Of a stretch of 64,000 nucleotides of DNA, positions 18,081 to 26,789 are shown piece after piece. The stretch spans positions 310,001 to 374,000 of the forward strand of contig CP005974.1 in NCBI GenBank assembly GCA_000940995.1, read 5' to 3'. A program made the translations under genes and the position numbers. Each line of letters opens with the position of its first letter. The stretch's first letter is position 1. This DNA is from Photobacterium gaetbulicola Gung47 (lineage in GTDB: Bacteria; Pseudomonadota; Gammaproteobacteria; Enterobacterales; Vibrionaceae). The notes under the pieces are model-generated. The model searched no databases and was not told where the DNA came from. It saw only the letters and a program-made list of their open reading frames with translations.

Positions 18081-19688
18081 TTATTTGCTATGCAGGCCTT
18101 TCTTCTCCAGCGAACGGTAAATCAGCGTCTGCTGGATCAGCGTTACAATGTTCGATACCAGCCAGTAAAGCACCAGGCCTGACGGGAAGAACAGGAAGAA
18201 GAAGGTGAACATCACCGGCATGAAGGTCATGATCTTCTGCTGCATCGGGTCTGTTACCGTTGTCGGGCTCATCTTCTGGATCAGGAACATGGTCGCACCC
18301 ATCAGCAGCGGCAGGATGTAGAACGGATCCTGTGCTGACAAGTCGTGAATCCAACCGAAGAACGGTGCGTGACGCAGTTCAACTGATTCCATCAGTGCCC
18401 AGTATAGGGCGATGAAGATTGGCATCTGTAGCAAGATTGGTAGACAGCCACCCAGCGGGTTCACTTTCTCTTTCTTGTACAGCTCCATCATTTCCTGGCT
18501 CATGCGCTGGCGGTCGTCGCCTAGGCGCTCACGCATTGCCTGCAGTTTTGGCTGCAGCATACGCATCTTCGCCATCGAAGTGTACTGCGCTTTGGTCAGC
18601 GGGTACATCGCACCACGAACGATGAAAGTCAGGATGATGATCGCCAGACCCCAGTTCACCACGATACTCTGGATGAACGACAGCAGGCTGTGTAGTGGGC
18701 TTGCGATGAACCATAGCCAGCCGTAATCAACGGTTAGGTTAAGGTTGTTAGCGGTCGCAGCCATCTGGTCTTGCAGCTTAGGACCTACCCACAGTGTTGC
18801 TGTTAGTGATTCCTCACTACCCGGTACAACCGTTGTGGTTGGCATGCGAACACCGATGTAGCCCTGACCATTGCTGGTACGGGTGTATAGGTTGCTCGCT
18901 TGCTCTGCGCGCGGGATCCATGCAGTGACGAAGTAGTGCTGCATCATCGCCGCCCAGCCTTGGTTCATATCCAGGTTCAGGTTCTTGTCCTGCATATCAT
19001 CGAAGCTGTATTTCTTGTACTTCACGTTGTCAGCCGAGTAGGCACCGCCACGGTAAGTTGGCATGGTTAGGCTGCCACCGTCATCCATCAGGTTTTGCTT
19101 CAGCTGGGCATACATCTGCACGCTGGCTGGCTGCTCTGATTGGTTGTTGATGCTGTATTCAACATCAACAGCGTAGCTGTTGCGCTTAACGATGATGGTT
19201 TTGGTGTAGCTGATGCCGTCCTGCTCGTAGGTCATTGGAACACGTAGTTCGTCCTGGCCATCTTCTAGCGTGAAGCTGTCAGCAGAAACTTGTAGCTGGG
19301 CACGGCCGGCTGCTGTATCGATACCCTGGGCACCGATAAGACCTGATTGAGCCGTGTAGCTGTGGCCCTGGTCATTTTTCAGAAGAACGAATGGGTCTTC
19401 CGATTCCAATTCGTTGTCGTAAGCCAGTAGTTTGGCTTCGATGATGTCACCACCAAGCGTATCGACAGTAAGCGCCAGTACATCAGTGTTAATGGTGATA
19501 AGGTTGTTTGAGGTGCTTTGGTCAGTGATAGGCTGGCCGTCAGCGGAATGCGAAGGGACATCACCACTGTGAGTTACTTGTTGCGCTACACCCTGCGGTT
19601 GCGGGTTGCTGTCGGCATTCCACTGTTGGAACAGTAGGAAAGAGACAAACAGTAGGGCAATTAACAGAATATTGCGTTGGGAATCCAT
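18081..19688 (-). CDS. yidC: Membrane protein insertase YidC
   Basis: Inserts and folds inner-membrane proteins, including ATP synthase c and a subunits. It has 535 residues. The N-terminal anchor is NILLIALLFVSFLLFQQW, followed by a large periplasmic beta domain. The 60KD-IMP core has YPLTKAQYTSMAKMR, NPLGGCLPILLQMPIFIALY and a C-terminal PSGLVLYWLVSN helix. It starts 2 bp after yidD. Confidence 0.97.
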   Translation of the reverse strand: MDSQRNILLIALLFVSFLLFQQWNADSNPQPQGVAQQVTHSGDVPSHSADGQPITDQSTSNNLITINTDVLALTVDTLGGDIIEAKLLAYDNELESEDPFVLLKNDQGHSYTAQSGLIGAQGIDTAAGRAQLQVSADSFTLEDGQDELRVPMTYEQDGISYTKTIIVKRNSYAVDVEYSINNQSEQPASVQMYAQLKQNLMDDGGSLTMPTYRGGAYSADNVKYKKYSFDDMQDKNLNLDMNQGWAAMMQHYFVTAWIPRAEQASNLYTRTSNGQGYIGVRMPTTTVVPGSEESLTATLWVGPKLQDQMAATANNLNLTVDYGWLWFIASPLHSLLSFIQSIVVNWGLAIIILTFIVRGAMYPLTKAQYTSMAKMRMLQPKLQAMRERLGDDRQRMSQEMMELYKKEKVNPLGGCLPILLQMPIFIALYWALMESVELRHAPFFGWIHDLSAQDPFYILPLLMGATMFLIQKMSPTTVTDPMQQKIMTFMPVMFTFFFLFFPSGLVLYWLVSNIVTLIQQTLIYRSLEKKGLHSK

Positions 19689-19690
19689 CG

Positions 19691-19948
19691 TTAATTATCT
19701 CTGTCGTTATGCTTGGTTGGCGGAACGGGGTCATAACCACCGTCGTTTAAAGGATGACATCTTAATAGACGTTTCGCCGCGAACCAACCTCCTTTTATTG
19801 CTCCGTGCGTTTTTATGGCTTCGATCGCGTATTGGGAACAGGTAGGGGTGAAGCGACAACGAGGCCCGATGAGAGGGCTAATTGCCAGTTGGTAAAAGCG
19901 GACTAGTCCAATGACTAGCCACGCGAAGGGCGAGACAGGCGATGCCAT
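19691..19948 (-). CDS. yidD: Membrane protein insertion efficiency factor YidD
   Basis: Small (85 residues) amphipathic membrane-associated protein that helps YidC-dependent insertion. The conserved core is SPLIGPRCRFTPTCSQYA, with Cys31 and Cys37, then GWFAAKRLLRCHPLNDGGYDPVP. Its start lies inside the end of rnpA (34-nt overlap), indicating translational coupling. Confidence 0.95.
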   Translation of the reverse strand: MASPVSPFAWLVIGLVRFYQLAISPLIGPRCRFTPTCSQYAIEAIKTHGAIKGGWFAAKRLLRCHPLNDGGYDPVPPTKHNDRDN

Positions 19949-20271
19949 AATTTATCTAGCAGCTTGAAAAGTTCTTCGTTGCTCAACTCACTGGCACTCT
20001 TCTTGGCGATAACGACAAAATCCTTCGCCGGCAGATCGTGTTGCTTCTGGCGGAAACTCTCACGCACGATACGTTTGAATTTGTTACGGCCAACGGCGGT
20101 TTTGATCTGTTTCTTAGGGACAGCCAAGCCAAGACGCGGATGGTCAAGGTTGTTATTGCGGGCAAGAATAGTTAAATGGGGAGAGCCAGCACGATGAGCT
20201 TGCTGGAAGACTTTTTTGTAATGTTCGGGAGTTAACAGACGTAACTCCCGAGAGAAAGCGAGCTTACTCAA
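19915..20271 (-). CDS. rnpA: Ribonuclease P protein component
   Basis: Protein subunit of RNase P that matures tRNA 5' ends. It has 118 residues. The RNR-type motif is GRNKFKRIVRESFR (61-74), and LGLAVPKKQIKTAV precedes it. It lies between rpmH and yidD and overlaps yidD. The RNA subunit gene is not in this window. Confidence 0.96.
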   Translation of the reverse strand: MSKLAFSRELRLLTPEHYKKVFQQAHRAGSPHLTILARNNNLDHPRLGLAVPKKQIKTAVGRNKFKRIVRESFRQKQHDLPAKDFVVIAKKSASELSNEELFKLLDKLWHRLSRPSRG

Positions 20272-20284
20272 AATAATCTAGCGA

Positions 20285-20419
20285 TTACTTAGAAAGACGC
20301 TTACGGCCTTTAGCGCGACGAGCATTGATTGTTGCGCGACCGTTCTTAGTAGCCATGCGTGCACGGAAGCCGTGAGTACGCTTGCGCTTTAGAACTGAAG
20401 GTTGAAAAGTGCGTTTCAT
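20285..20419 (-). CDS. rpmH: 50S ribosomal protein L34
   Basis: A 44-residue, very basic protein, MKRTFQPSVLKRKRTHGFRA to KRLSK at the end, identical in pattern to L34. It is first in the rpmH-rnpA-yidD-yidC operon, 13 bp before rnpA. A strong promoter lies upstream at 20510-20538. Confidence 0.97.
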   Translation of the reverse strand: MKRTFQPSVLKRKRTHGFRARMATKNGRATINARRAKGRKRLSK

Positions 20420-20509
20420 GGGTTTTACCTTAAATTAACTGATCAGTTTTTAAGTTTGCTTAGAGTTTAGCGACTGTTTTCAGTCGTTGCCTCTAATCAA
20501 AGAGGCGGA

Positions 20510-20538
20510 ATTGTAATCACTGACTCTTAAATAGTCAA
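20510..20538 (-). promoter_or_regulatory. Sigma-70 promoter of rpmH operon
   Basis: On the minus strand TTGACT (20533-20538) and TACAAT (20510-20515) are exactly 17 bp apart, about 90 bp before rpmH. Confidence 0.75.
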
Positions 20539-20605
20539 TAATTATGCCCAGCAGAGAACTGCGGGCGCTGAATTATACTTCCTATACGCTGGAGTGCAAG
20601 GATCC

Positions 20606-21343
20606 TTAACGGATCCCGACCTGGCTCAGGAACTTTTTCAGCCTCGGATCTTGCGGGTTACCGAAGATCTGATCCGGTGTGCCTTGCTCGACGAAACTGC
20701 CATCGGCCATAAAGATCACTCGATCGGCCACTTCGCGGGCAAATTGCATTTCGTGGGTGACGACCAACATGGTCTGGTGGCGGGTCGCCAGTTTTTGCAT
20801 CAGGCTCAGCACCTCGCCGACCCATTCGGGATCCAGTGCCGATGTCGGCTCGTCAAACAGCAGCAGCTCGGCTTCAAGTGCCATGGCCCGGCCTATGCCG
20901 ACCCGCTGCTGCTGTCCGCCTGACAATGCGGCCGGGTAGTGGTCGCCTTTATCGCCCAGACCGATATCGTCTAAGATCTGCTGCGCTTTGTTATAGGCTT
21001 CCTCTTTGTTCCAGCCTTTAACTGTGATGAGACCTTCAGCAATATTCTGTCTCGCTGTCAGGTGGGCAAACAAGGCATAGTTCTGGAACACGAAGCCGGT
21101 TTTTCGGCGTAGGGCCAAAATATCTTTCTGGCCGGCCTGCATACTCTCAACCGAGACATCGCCGAGTGTTAGGTGTCCTTCATCAGCGGTTTCGAGGAAA
21201 TTGATGCACCGGAGCAGGGTGGATTTACCGGTACCCGAAGGGCCGATCACCACTACGATCTCCCCTTTGCTTATAGTCAGATCCAAGCCGGAGAAAATCG
21301 TCGCATCACCAAAGCGTTTAGTCAGGTTTTCAATCTTTATCAT
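20606..21343 (-). CDS. Polar amino-acid ABC transporter, ATP-binding protein
   Basis: ATPase of an importer for polar amino acids. It has 245 residues, with Walker A GPSGTGKST (34-42), the Q-loop in FVFQNYALF, signature LSGGQQQR (140-147) and Walker B LLLFDEP with the D-loop SALDPE. It is GlnQ/TcyC-like. The gene start overlaps the permease stop by 4 nt, so the two are translationally coupled. The same three-gene set occurs between rpmH and dnaA in Vibrio. The substrate is not fixed by sequence; cystine or another polar amino acid is the likeliest guess. Confidence 0.92.
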   Translation of the reverse strand: MIKIENLTKRFGDATIFSGLDLTISKGEIVVVIGPSGTGKSTLLRCINFLETADEGHLTLGDVSVESMQAGQKDILALRRKTGFVFQNYALFAHLTARQNIAEGLITVKGWNKEEAYNKAQQILDDIGLGDKGDHYPAALSGGQQQRVGIGRAMALEAELLLFDEPTSALDPEWVGEVLSLMQKLATRHQTMLVVTHEMQFAREVADRVIFMADGSFVEQGTPDQIFGNPQDPRLKKFLSQVGIR

Positions 21344-22011
21344 CGTGTGTAGGCCCTGTTGAGTTTAGCTTCTGCCCAGTTTTGCACCCGGGTCAGGACA
21401 AGGACGATACCCCAGTAAATCAGGGCAACGGCAAGGAAGGCTTCGAAGAACTTGAAGCTTGAAGAGGCTTCCATCTGGGCCGTAGCCATGATTTCTGCTA
21501 CCCCGAGGGTAAAGGCCAGCGAGGTCGATTTGATCATGTCGATGAAATAATTCATCAACGAAGGCAGGGCGACTCGGGTGGCCTGTGGCAGGATAATCCG
21601 GCGCATTGCCTGCAACTCGGTCATGCCTATCGACAGGCTGGCTTCCCGCTGGCTGCGGTCGATACCAATAATTGCAGCCCGGATACTCTCGGCCATGTAG
21701 GCGGCAAAGTGAAGGCTCAGGCCGATAATTGCTGCGGTAAAGGCGTCGAGGCCGACAAATACCGGCATGACTTGCGGCAGGCCGTAATAGAGCAGGAACA
21801 GTTGAACCAGCAGCGGAGTGCCGCGGAAGAAGCTGATATAAAGCTGGCTAAGCTGATCGAGTACCGGCATACGGTAAATGCGAAGCAAGGCCAGTACCAA
21901 TGCAATGATCAGGGCGAATACTAGGCCCCAAAGTGCCATTCCCATGGTGGTGCCGAGGTAGTTGAACAGGATCGGCATAAGGGAAAGCATGTAGTCAAAA
22001 TCAAAACCCAT
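21340..22011 (-). CDS. Polar amino-acid ABC transporter, permease
   Basis: HisM/GlnP-type inner-membrane permease of 223 residues with about five membrane helices. The conserved EAA loop reads REASLSIGMTELQAMRRIILPQA, the docking site for the ATPase. SFFRGTPLLVQLFLLYYGLP near the N-terminus is typical of the family. It lies 88 bp downstream of the binding-protein gene with a hairpin between, and overlaps the ATPase gene. Confidence 0.93.
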   Translation of the reverse strand: MGFDFDYMLSLMPILFNYLGTTMGMALWGLVFALIIALVLALLRIYRMPVLDQLSQLYISFFRGTPLLVQLFLLYYGLPQVMPVFVGLDAFTAAIIGLSLHFAAYMAESIRAAIIGIDRSQREASLSIGMTELQAMRRIILPQATRVALPSLMNYFIDMIKSTSLAFTLGVAEIMATAQMEASSSFKFFEAFLAVALIYWGIVLVLTRVQNWAEAKLNRAYTR

Positions 22012-22048
22012 AATGGTGTCTTCTTATTTACCGTGGTTTATCAGCGAC

Positions 22049-22072
22049 AAAGACCCACCCGAGGGTGAGTCT
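22049..22072 (-). other. Hairpin between binding-protein and permease genes
   Basis: Arms AAGACCCACCC and GGGTGAGTCTT pair with one mismatch and a 2-nt loop. The U tail on the minus strand is poor, so it is more likely an mRNA-stabilising or partial-termination stem. Such a stem would leave more binding protein than permease, a common design in ABC importers. Confidence 0.5.
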
Positions 22073-22099
22073 TGTGATTATGAAGGAGAGCAGGCGGAG

Positions 22100-22855
22100 T
22101 TAGTGGGTGATGTCGGCATCAAACCACTTGATGGAAATCTCAGCCAAGGTGCCGTCTTTGCGCATTGCCTCAAGCGCAACGTTGACTTCGTCGCGAAGCT
22201 TTTCGCCTTTTTCGCCCTCAACAAATGGCCAGGCGTTTTCAATCTTCTCGAACGGTTCGCCAGCCAGCTGTAGCGGCAGGTTGGCTTTCTTGATTAGCTC
22301 AAGTGACGACAGACGGTCCATTACGAATGCATCGGTACGGCCCAGGGCCACATCGTGCTCGATACCGGTGTCGTAGGTTTTAATTTGGATCTTACCGTCA
22401 GTATCGAGCTTGCGTAGCAGCTGTTCGTAGTTCGATCCCAGGTTGACGCCGACGGTTTTACCGGCCAGATCCTCGGTGCTGGTGATCGTGTCATTGCCCT
22501 TGCGAACGACTAACTGTGCACCATCAACCACATAAGGCTCGGAGAACAGGTATTTGGCTTTACGCTCATCGGTCATAGTGATCTGGTTAGAGATGGTGTC
22601 GATACGACCGGTTTCCAGCAAACCGAACAGGCCAGAGAAGTTAGCGGTAACAAATTCGACATTGTAGTCATTGCGTTTGCCGATTTCGTTCCACAGATCG
22701 ACCTCAAAACCTTGTAGCTGATCTTGCTTAACAAAAGTAAAAGGGAAATAGCGTCCTGACATTCCTACTTTTACATCGGTGGCAGCCATCGCGGCTTGGC
22801 TAACAGACAAGGTTAGGGCGATTGCAGTCAATGAAGTTGTTACCCAGCTTTTCAT
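22100..22855 (-). CDS. Periplasmic amino-acid-binding protein of ABC transporter
   Basis: Family 3 solute-binding protein, 251 residues. The signal peptide ends at AAMA (about residue 24). Mature motifs include GRYFPFTFV, GFEVDLWNEIGKR and ISNQITMTDERKAKY, and GVNLGSNYE marks the hinge-lobe transition. It is the first gene of the leftward operon, with a good TGAGGAG-type sequence upstream. The ligand is unknown; the sequence looks closest to cystine/polar amino-acid binders. Confidence 0.9.
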   Translation of the reverse strand: MKSWVTTSLTAIALTLSVSQAAMAATDVKVGMSGRYFPFTFVKQDQLQGFEVDLWNEIGKRNDYNVEFVTANFSGLFGLLETGRIDTISNQITMTDERKAKYLFSEPYVVDGAQLVVRKGNDTITSTEDLAGKTVGVNLGSNYEQLLRKLDTDGKIQIKTYDTGIEHDVALGRTDAFVMDRLSSLELIKKANLPLQLAGEPFEKIENAWPFVEGEKGEKLRDEVNVALEAMRKDGTLAEISIKWFDADITH

Positions 22856-23020
22856 CCTGTTTACTCCTCAGGTTGCTGTGATGATGTTCTGTTTGAATCA
22901 TCCTATCTGTTGATAACTGGTTTCCATAAATAACTTGGAGTTATTTTAAATAACAAAAAGTATGTTTATTGAGTGACCGATGTTCATGGATTTGTGGGTA
23001 AGCAGGGGTAAAATTGTGGT

Positions 23021-23100
23021 GATCAACAATAATATTGTGCGATCTATGTGAATAAGTCTGATCTTATTCACTTGATCTGCGATCTCTTTGCTGGCGATCC
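23021..23100 (+). promoter_or_regulatory. dnaA regulatory region: paired DnaA boxes and GATC cluster
   Basis: TGTGAATAA (23047-23055) and TTATTCACT (23064-23072) form a 9-bp inverted repeat. Each arm is a DnaA-box-like sequence. Six GATC sites (23021, 23041, 23060, 23074, 23081, 23096) lie within 80 bp. This points to autorepression by DnaA and Dam/SeqA control of dnaA, as in enterobacteria. The whole gap between the binding-protein gene and dnaA is about 300 bp and holds nothing else obvious. Confidence 0.7.
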
Positions 23101-23162
23101 TGAGCCAGCGGGTATAAAATTGCATCCCTTTTCGTGTTTTGTTATTCAGTGTGGAGTCGAGC

Positions 23163-24584
23163 TTGTCATCTTCGCTTTGGTTGCAGTGCCTTCAACGCCT
23201 TCAAGAAGAACTCCCTGCAACAGAATTCAGTATGTGGGTTCGACCGCTTCAAGCCGAGTTGAGCGACAATACGTTGACCCTTTTCGCCCCTAACCGCTTT
23301 GTGCTGGATTGGGTGCGCGATAAGTACCTCAACAACATCAACCGTCTGCTCAATGAGTTCTGCGGTAACGATGTGCCAATCTTGCGATTTGAGGTCGGCA
23401 GTAAGCCGGTTGTTGCCCCGCCGCCTCAGCCTGTGGCCCCCCCGCCGGCATTGACACCGGCTCCAACCCACGTGGCATCGGCCCCAACGCTAGAAGACGA
23501 TGCGCCTTCGCGGACTTGGGAGCCAGCACCATCGCCGGTCCAGCCTGAATCACAGGCGGGTTACCGTTCTAACGTGAACCCGAAACACAACTTCAATAAC
23601 TTTGTTGAGGGTAAGTCGAACCAGTTGGGTCTGGCTGCCTGTCGTCAGGTTGCCGATAACCCGGGTGCGGCCTATAACCCGCTGTTCCTCTATGGGGGGA
23701 CCGGGCTAGGTAAAACCCACTTGCTACATGCGGTGGGCAATGCGATCGCCGATCGCAAACCCAACGCCAAGGTGGTGTACATGCATTCAGAGCGCTTTGT
23801 CCAAGATATGGTCAAGGCGCTGCAGAACAATGCCATTGAAGAGTTCAAACGTTACTACCGCAGTGTCGATGCCCTGCTGATCGATGACATCCAGTTTTTC
23901 GCCAACAAGGAGCGCTCGCAGGAAGAGTTCTTCCACACGTTTAATGCGCTACTGGAGGGCAACCAGCAGATCATCCTGACTTCCGACCGCTATCCGCGAG
24001 AGATCAACGGGGTGGAGGATCGCCTTAAATCTCGTTTTGGTTGGGGCCTGACGGTGGCGATTGAGCCGCCTGAGCTGGAAACCCGCGTGGCGATCCTGAT
24101 GAAGAAGGCTGAAGACCACAATATCCGCTTGGCAGACGAAGTGGCGTTCTTCATTGCCAAGCGCCTGCGCTCCAATGTCCGCGAGTTGGAAGGGGCGCTG
24201 AACCGGGTGATTGCCAATGCCAATTTTACCGGTCGGGCGATTACCATTGATTTTGTCCGTGAGGCACTGCGCGATTTGCTCGCCTTGCAGGAAAAACTGG
24301 TCACTATTGATAATATTCAAAAGACCGTGGCCGAGTACTATAAAATTAAGATGGCTGATATGCTATCCAAGCGCCGTTCCCGCTCGGTTGCCCGTCCACG
24401 CCAAATGGCGATGGCGTTGGCCAAAGAACTAACCAACCACAGCTTGCCGGAGATCGGTGATGCCTTTGGTGGTCGGGACCATACTACGGTGCTACACGCA
24501 TGCCGCAAGATTGAGCAGCTGCGTGAGGAAAGCCATGACATCAAAGAAGATTATTCTAACCTAATAAGAACACTGTCATCTTAA
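23163..24584 (+). CDS. dnaA: Chromosomal replication initiator DnaA
   Basis: AAA+ ATPase that opens oriC. The start is set at TTG 23163: GGAG lies 6 nt upstream and the protein then begins MSSSLWLQCLQRLQEELP as in Vibrio. A GTG at 23151 and an ATG at 23139 are in frame but lack a ribosome site. The product is 473 residues. Domain I covers about 1-80, followed by a Pro-rich domain II linker (about 85-130). Domain III has Walker A GGTGLGKT at 178-185 and Walker B LLIDDIQFF, and domain IV carries the box-binding GGRDHTTVLHACRKI. dnaN follows by 1 bp. Confidence 0.97.
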   Translation: MSSSLWLQCLQRLQEELPATEFSMWVRPLQAELSDNTLTLFAPNRFVLDWVRDKYLNNINRLLNEFCGNDVPILRFEVGSKPVVAPPPQPVAPPPALTPAPTHVASAPTLEDDAPSRTWEPAPSPVQPESQAGYRSNVNPKHNFNNFVEGKSNQLGLAACRQVADNPGAAYNPLFLYGGTGLGKTHLLHAVGNAIADRKPNAKVVYMHSERFVQDMVKALQNNAIEEFKRYYRSVDALLIDDIQFFANKERSQEEFFHTFNALLEGNQQIILTSDRYPREINGVEDRLKSRFGWGLTVAIEPPELETRVAILMKKAEDHNIRLADEVAFFIAKRLRSNVRELEGALNRVIANANFTGRAITIDFVREALRDLLALQEKLVTIDNIQKTVAEYYKIKMADMLSKRRSRSVARPRQMAMALAKELTNHSLPEIGDAFGGRDHTTVLHACRKIEQLREESHDIKEDYSNLIRTLSS

Positions 24585-24585
24585 T

Positions 24586-25686
24586 ATGAAATTTACAGTT
24601 GCACGCGAACAGCTATTAAAACCCCTGCAGCAGGTTTCTGGTGCATTGGGTAGCCGTCCTTCATTGCCGATCCTCGGCAATATTCTGTTGGTTGTCGAGC
24701 AGGGCTGCCTGTCGATGACTGGTACCGATCTCGAAGTTGAGATGATTGCCAAGCTGGCTTTGGAAGGCGACTTCGAGGAAGGCGCCGTGACCGTACCGTC
24801 ACGCAAGTTCCTCGATATCTGTCGTGGCCTGCCTGACAGTGCTAATATTGCGATTTCCCTGGAAGGGGATCGTGCGATTATCCGCTCTGGTCGCAGTCGC
24901 TATACGCTATCTGTTCTACCAGCTGCCGATTTCCCGAATATCGAAGACTGGCAGAGCGAAGTGGAAATCACCCTTCCTCAGGGCCAGATGCGCCAGCTTA
25001 TCGACAGCACCCAGTTTTCGATGGCCCACCAAGATGTGCGTTATTACCTCAACGGCATGCTGTTTGAAACCGATGGCCAGTTGTTGCGTTCGGTCGCGAC
25101 TGACGGCCACCGGATGGCGGTGTGCTCGGTATCAACCAGCACCGAGCTGCCTGCCAAGCAGATCATTGTCCCGCGTAAAGGGGTTATGGAGCTGATGCGC
25201 CTGCTTGATAGTCCTGAAGATGCGGTTCGCCTGCAGATCGGTCACTCCAATATTCGCGCCGAGGTGAACAATTTCGTGTTTACTTCTAAGCTGGTAGATG
25301 GTCGCTTCCCTGATTATCGTCGGGTGATGCCACAGAATAGCACCAAGGTCGTGGAAGCGAGCTGTGATGAACTGCGCAAGGCTTTTTCCCGTGCCGCCAT
25401 CCTGTCGAACGAGAAATTCCGTGGTGTGAGGTTGAACCTGTCACAGGGTGAAATGCGTATCACGGCCAATAACCCAGAGCAGGAAGAAGCGGAAGAGTTC
25501 CTGGATGTCGACTACCAGGGTGAACCACTCGAAATTGGTTTCAATGTCAGCTATGTGTTGGATGTGCTCAATACACTCAAGTGTGAGCAGGTACGCTGGT
25601 CGCTGACCGATGCCAATGCCAGTGCCTTGTTGGAAGACAGTGCCAGCGGTGATGCCATGTACGTGGTGATGCCAATCAGGCTATAG
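24586..25686 (+). CDS. dnaN: DNA polymerase III beta sliding clamp
   Basis: Ring-shaped processivity clamp. It has 366 residues, the standard length, with three clamp domains. Recognisable segments are LPILGNILL, RYTLSVLPAADFPN and the C-terminal DAMYVVMPIRL, which forms part of the partner-binding pocket. It is tightly coupled to dnaA (1-bp gap) and recF (4 bp). Confidence 0.98.
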   Translation: MKFTVAREQLLKPLQQVSGALGSRPSLPILGNILLVVEQGCLSMTGTDLEVEMIAKLALEGDFEEGAVTVPSRKFLDICRGLPDSANIAISLEGDRAIIRSGRSRYTLSVLPAADFPNIEDWQSEVEITLPQGQMRQLIDSTQFSMAHQDVRYYLNGMLFETDGQLLRSVATDGHRMAVCSVSTSTELPAKQIIVPRKGVMELMRLLDSPEDAVRLQIGHSNIRAEVNNFVFTSKLVDGRFPDYRRVMPQNSTKVVEASCDELRKAFSRAAILSNEKFRGVRLNLSQGEMRITANNPEQEEAEEFLDVDYQGEPLEIGFNVSYVLDVLNTLKCEQVRWSLTDANASALLEDSASGDAMYVVMPIRL

Positions 25687-25690
25687 GGTC

Positions 25691-26770
25691 ATGTCGTTAA
25701 CACGTCTGATCGTCAAAGATTTCCGGAATATAGAAGCCTGTGACCTGTCATTGTCACCAGGCTTCAATTTTCTTGTTGGTGCCAACGGCAGCGGCAAGAC
25801 CAGTGTTTTGGAAGCGATCCATTATCTCGGCCATGGCCGCTCTTTCCGTAGTCATCTTACAGGGCGGGTGATCCGCCATGACCAGCAAGAGCTGTTTGTC
25901 CATGGGCGGTTGCAATCTTCTTCGTCTTTCGAGCTGCCTGTTGGCATCAACAAAAAGCGCGATGGTACGACCGAGTTGAAAATCGGTGGGGAAGGGAGCC
26001 AAAAGCTGGCCCAGCTCGCCCAGTTACTACCGTTGCAGCTGATCACGCCGGAAGGGTTTGATTTGCTAATCGGTGGGCCGAAGTTCCGTCGCTCATTCAT
26101 TGATTGGGGTGTGTTTCACGTGGAACCCCAGTTTTATCATGCTTGGTCAAGGGTCAAGCGACTAACCAAACAGCGCAATGCCTTGCTCAAAACGGCGCGG
26201 CATTACCGGGAGCTGAGTTACTGGGATCAGGAACTTAGCCTGTTGGCTGAAGAGATTTCGCAATGGCGTCATGATTATCTCGAGGCGGTAAAACTCAAAG
26301 CCAAAGAGATCTGCGAAGTCTTTTTGCCTGAATTTGATATCCAACTCGGGTACTACCGGGGTTGGGAAAAAGACACCCCTTATGCTGAATTGCTTCAGCG
26401 TAATTTCGAACGGGATAGCCAACTGGGTTACACCGCCAGCGGCCCGCATAAAGCGGACTTGCGGGTGAAGGTAGCCGGCACCCCAGTAGAGGATGTGCTT
26501 TCCCGCGGTCAGCTCAAGCTGATGATGTGTGCTTTGCGCCTTGCGCAAGGATTGCACCTGACCGAAGCAACGGGTAAGCAGTGTATATATTTAATTGATG
26601 ATTTTGCTTCCGAGCTGGATAGCCATCGTCGGGCACTGTTGGCGCAACGGTTGAAAGAGACCGGGGCGCAAGTCTTCATCAGTGCGATCAGCATTGACCA
26701 AATAGCGGAAATGCATGATGAAAATGGCAAGATGTTTCATGTGGAACACGGTAAAATAACCGCAGGATAA
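25691..26770 (+). CDS. recF: Recombination mediator RecF
   Basis: SMC-like ATPase that loads RecA at gaps with RecO and RecR. It has 359 residues. Walker A GANGSGKT is at 30-37, the signature is SRGQLKLMMCALRLAQG, and Walker B is YLIDDFASELD. Two parS-like 16-mers (26112-26127 and 26733-26748) lie inside the coding sequence. It sits between dnaN and gyrB in the usual order. Confidence 0.97.
   Translation: MSLTRLIVKDFRNIEACDLSLSPGFNFLVGANGSGKTSVLEAIHYLGHGRSFRSHLTGRVIRHDQQELFVHGRLQSSSSFELPVGINKKRDGTTELKIGGEGSQKLAQLAQLLPLQLITPEGFDLLIGGPKFRRSFIDWGVFHVEPQFYHAWSRVKRLTKQRNALLKTARHYRELSYWDQELSLLAEEISQWRHDYLEAVKLKAKEICEVFLPEFDIQLGYYRGWEKDTPYAELLQRNFERDSQLGYTASGPHKADLRVKVAGTPVEDVLSRGQLKLMMCALRLAQGLHLTEATGKQCIYLIDDFASELDSHRRALLAQRLKETGAQVFISAISIDQIAEMHDENGKMFHVEHGKITAG
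26112..26127. other. parS-like site inside recF
   Basis: TGTTTCACGTGGAACC matches TGTTNCACGTGNAACA except at the last base, with the CACGTG core intact. Its role is inferred from sequence and from nearby parAB. Confidence 0.7.
26733..26748. other. Degenerate parS-like site at end of recF
   Basis: TGTTTCATGTGGAACA differs from the consensus only in the core (CATGTG instead of CACGTG). Core changes usually weaken ParB binding, so this may be a weak site or chance. Confidence 0.4.
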
Positions 26771-26789
26771 TTTAAGCGAGAGTAACTCA

